Part shown: positions 62,831 to 64,000 of the stretch, piece by piece | Layout of the letters: each line of letters begins with the position of its first letter | Position numbering within the stretch: position 1 is the stretch's first letter | Source of the DNA: Pseudomonas nitroreducens TX1 | GTDB lineage: Bacteria; Pseudomonadota; Gammaproteobacteria; Pseudomonadales; Pseudomonadaceae | DNA: 64,000 bases | Direction of reading: 5' to 3' | Assembly: GCF_000313755.1 (NCBI RefSeq) | Contig: NZ_AMZB01000119.1 | Coordinates: 1-64,000, forward strand | Made by a program: the position numbers and the translations under genes | Notes under the pieces: generated by a model | The model's input: the letters and a program-made list of their open reading frames with translations, nothing else | Told to the model about the DNA's origin: nothing | Database searches by the model: none

Positions 62831-63424
62831 ATGAACTATCTCGCGCACCTTCACCTGGGCGGCGACCGGCCCGCCCAACTGCTCGGCAGCCTCTATGGCG
62901 ACTTCGTCAAGGGGCCGCTTGCCGGCCAGTGGCCCGCCGAGATCGAAGCCGGCATCCGCCTGCACCGGCGCATCGACGCCTTCACCGACAGTCACGCCTT
63001 GATACACAGTGCCAAGGCGCGTTTCCCCAGCGAGCGTCGGCGCATGGCCGGCGTACTTCTGGACGTGTTCTTCGACCACTGCCTGGCCCGCGACTGGGGA
63101 CGATTCTCCGGTGAGCCGCTGGAGCACTTCACCCAGCGGGTCTACGGTGTACTGGGCCGCACGCCCGGCCTGCCCGAGCGTTTGGCGCGCATTGCACCGC
63201 GCATGGCCGCGCAGGACTGGCTCGGCAGTTATCGGCAGTTCGAGGTGTTGCAGGAGGTTGTCTCCGGCATGTCTCGACGCCTGTCGCGGCCGTCCCTGCT
63301 GGATGGCGCCTGGGAGGAGCTGGATCGTCTTTACGAGCCATTGAGTGGCGACTTCCGTGAGTTCTATCCCGAACTTCAGGAGTTCGTCAGAAACCCGCCG
63401 AAATCGATTGACGGTCCGGCCTGA
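62831..63424 (+). CDS. Acyl-carrier-protein phosphodiesterase (AcpH-like)
   Basis: A 197-residue HD-like hydrolase that removes 4'-phosphopantetheine from ACP. The opening MNYLAHLHLGG, then GSLYGDFVKG, LHRRIDAFTDSH and DVFFDHCLARDW are the family histidine/aspartate motifs. ATG 62831 chosen because it starts the domain; a 20-residue upstream extension has no support. PAO1 equivalent PA4353 from memory. Confidence 0.9.
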   Translation: MNYLAHLHLGGDRPAQLLGSLYGDFVKGPLAGQWPAEIEAGIRLHRRIDAFTDSHALIHSAKARFPSERRRMAGVLLDVFFDHCLARDWGRFSGEPLEHFTQRVYGVLGRTPGLPERLARIAPRMAAQDWLGSYRQFEVLQEVVSGMSRRLSRPSLLDGAWEELDRLYEPLSGDFREFYPELQEFVRNPPKSIDGPA

Positions 63425-63425
63425 C

Positions 63426-63439
63426 TTGATATGCGTCAA
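63426..63439 (+). promoter_or_regulatory. Anr/FNR box upstream of uspA
   Basis: TTGAT-ATGC-GTCAA agrees with the FNR/Anr consensus TTGAT-N4-(A/G)TCAA at every position. Its centre is 67 bases before the UspA start, so a start of transcription about 41 bases downstream would leave a short leader with an AATAGA-like -10, as in class II activation. Confidence 0.8.
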
Positions 63440-63499
63440 CCGCCCGGCGGCCCATAGCGTGTGCAATAGACACATCTGAAGGACGACGAGAGGAGCAGC

Positions 63500-64000
63500 A
63501 TGATGAAGTCGTTAATGGTCGCAACGGATCTGTCCGGCCGTTCCGAAAAGGCTTTGCACCGTGCGGCAGCGCTCGCCAAGCGCTACGCCTGCCCCTGGAC
63601 CGTGCTCTACGTGGTCGACGAAGACCAGCCTTCGGCGCTGGTCGAGCAGGAGGTCACCCAGGTACGCCTGATGCTGGAAGCACGGCTGGTGGAGCTCACC
63701 GAACTGGGCGGCAGCTGCCCGAAACTGCTGGTGGAGCGCGGCGATCCGAATCAACAGATCCTCGCCGCGGCGAAGAAGCAGGCCTGCGAGATGCTGGTGA
63801 TGGGCGCGCACCGCAAGAGCGTGCTGCGCGACATCTTCGTCGGCACCACGGTGGAGCGAGTACTGCGTGCCGGGCAACTGCCGGTGCTGGTGGTCAACCA
63901 GCCGGCCGGCGGCGAGTACCGCGACCTGCTGATAGCCCTCGATACCTCGCCGGCCTCTGCCCACGCGGTGGAAGTGGCCGATGAACTGGGCCTGCTCGAA
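63500..64000 (+). CDS. Universal stress protein, tandem UspA domains, 3' end outside window
   Basis: The first 167 codons of a UspA protein. Domain 1 is complete (VATDLSGRSEKALHRAAALA to LPVLVVNQPAG) with the nucleotide-loop region VMGAHRKSVLRDIFVGTT; domain 2 begins at YRDLLIALDTSPASAHAVEVADELG and runs off the edge. Two ATGs (63500 and 63503) follow AGGAG; the second has better spacing. The PAO1 equivalent PA4352 is, from memory, an anaerobically induced Usp, consistent with the Anr box here. Confidence 0.93.
   Translation, partial: MMKSLMVATDLSGRSEKALHRAAALAKRYACPWTVLYVVDEDQPSALVEQEVTQVRLMLEARLVELTELGGSCPKLLVERGDPNQQILAAAKKQACEMLVMGAHRKSVLRDIFVGTTVERVLRAGQLPVLVVNQPAGGEYRDLLIALDTSPASAHAVEVADELGLLE

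Overview
The window is a high-GC gammaproteobacterial chromosome segment, almost certainly Pseudomonas and near the P. aeruginosa / P. nitroreducens / P. citronellolis side of the genus. The assignment rests on gene content and order. From memory of PAO1, bases 1-32750 follow the order PA4679 to PA4655 (rimI, carbonic anhydrase, tRNA-Met, ychF, pth, rplY, prs, tRNA-Gln, ispE, lolB, TPR protein, hemA, prfA, prmC, moeB, murI, pagL, phr, MerR, DUF523, FAD protein, SDR, hemH). Bases 35800-64000 follow PA4375 to PA4352 (mexW, mexV, imelysin locus, icmP, bifA, sodB, LysE exporter, argP-like, feoABC, xenB, MFS, ArsR, acyl-carrier phosphodiesterase, UspA). In PAO1 these two blocks lie about 280 genes apart; here they are joined through 32.7-35.8 kb.

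Layout. 0-7 kb: ribosomal acetyltransferase rimI, an amine oxidase/C69 dipeptidase pair, a beta-carbonic anhydrase translationally coupled to an isocitrate/isopropylmalate-type dehydrogenase, an unrecognised small gene and a SRAP (HMCES-like) gene. 7.0-13.1 kb: an accessory island against the 3' end of tRNA-Met. It holds a decayed integrase fragment, rhs debris, an orphan Rhs C-terminal toxin with a candidate immunity gene, and a stripped Pf-like filamentous phage module (small ORFs, a large perfect hairpin, replication initiator, tyrosine integrase, Phd/RelE-type toxin-antitoxin pair). 13.1-25.8 kb: housekeeping (translation, isoprenoid, lipoprotein sorting, heme, cell wall) and pagL. 25.9-31.6 kb: a probable light/UV response cluster: photolyase, a LitR/CarH-like MerR regulator, a TudS-DUF1722 fusion, an FAD protein and an SDR protein, with three copies of the same TGTACA-N12-TGTACA operator. 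31.7-40.2 kb: hemH, an MFS transporter, a periplasmic WG-like protein and the mexVW efflux pair. 40.5-50.2 kb: a chemoreceptor, a two-imelysin/di-heme oxidoreductase/DUF1513 locus with AT-rich inverted repeats in its promoters, and bifA (c-di-GMP phosphodiesterase). 50.4-64 kb: sodB, an amino-acid exporter and its LysR regulator, two oxidoreductases, a coiled-coil membrane protein, feoABC, xenB/MFS/ArsR, and a universal stress protein behind a perfect Anr/FNR box.

Intergenic space carries three dispersed repeat families: 'gtaggagcgg' short inverted repeats, 'gtagggcg...cgccctac' elements, and REPIN-like doublets built on the arms CCCTCTCCCT / AGGGAGAGGG. One repeat supplies the stop codon of feoC. 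The least conventional content is the 7-13 kb island and the operator-marked photolyase cluster. No CRISPR array, rRNA or transposase was found.
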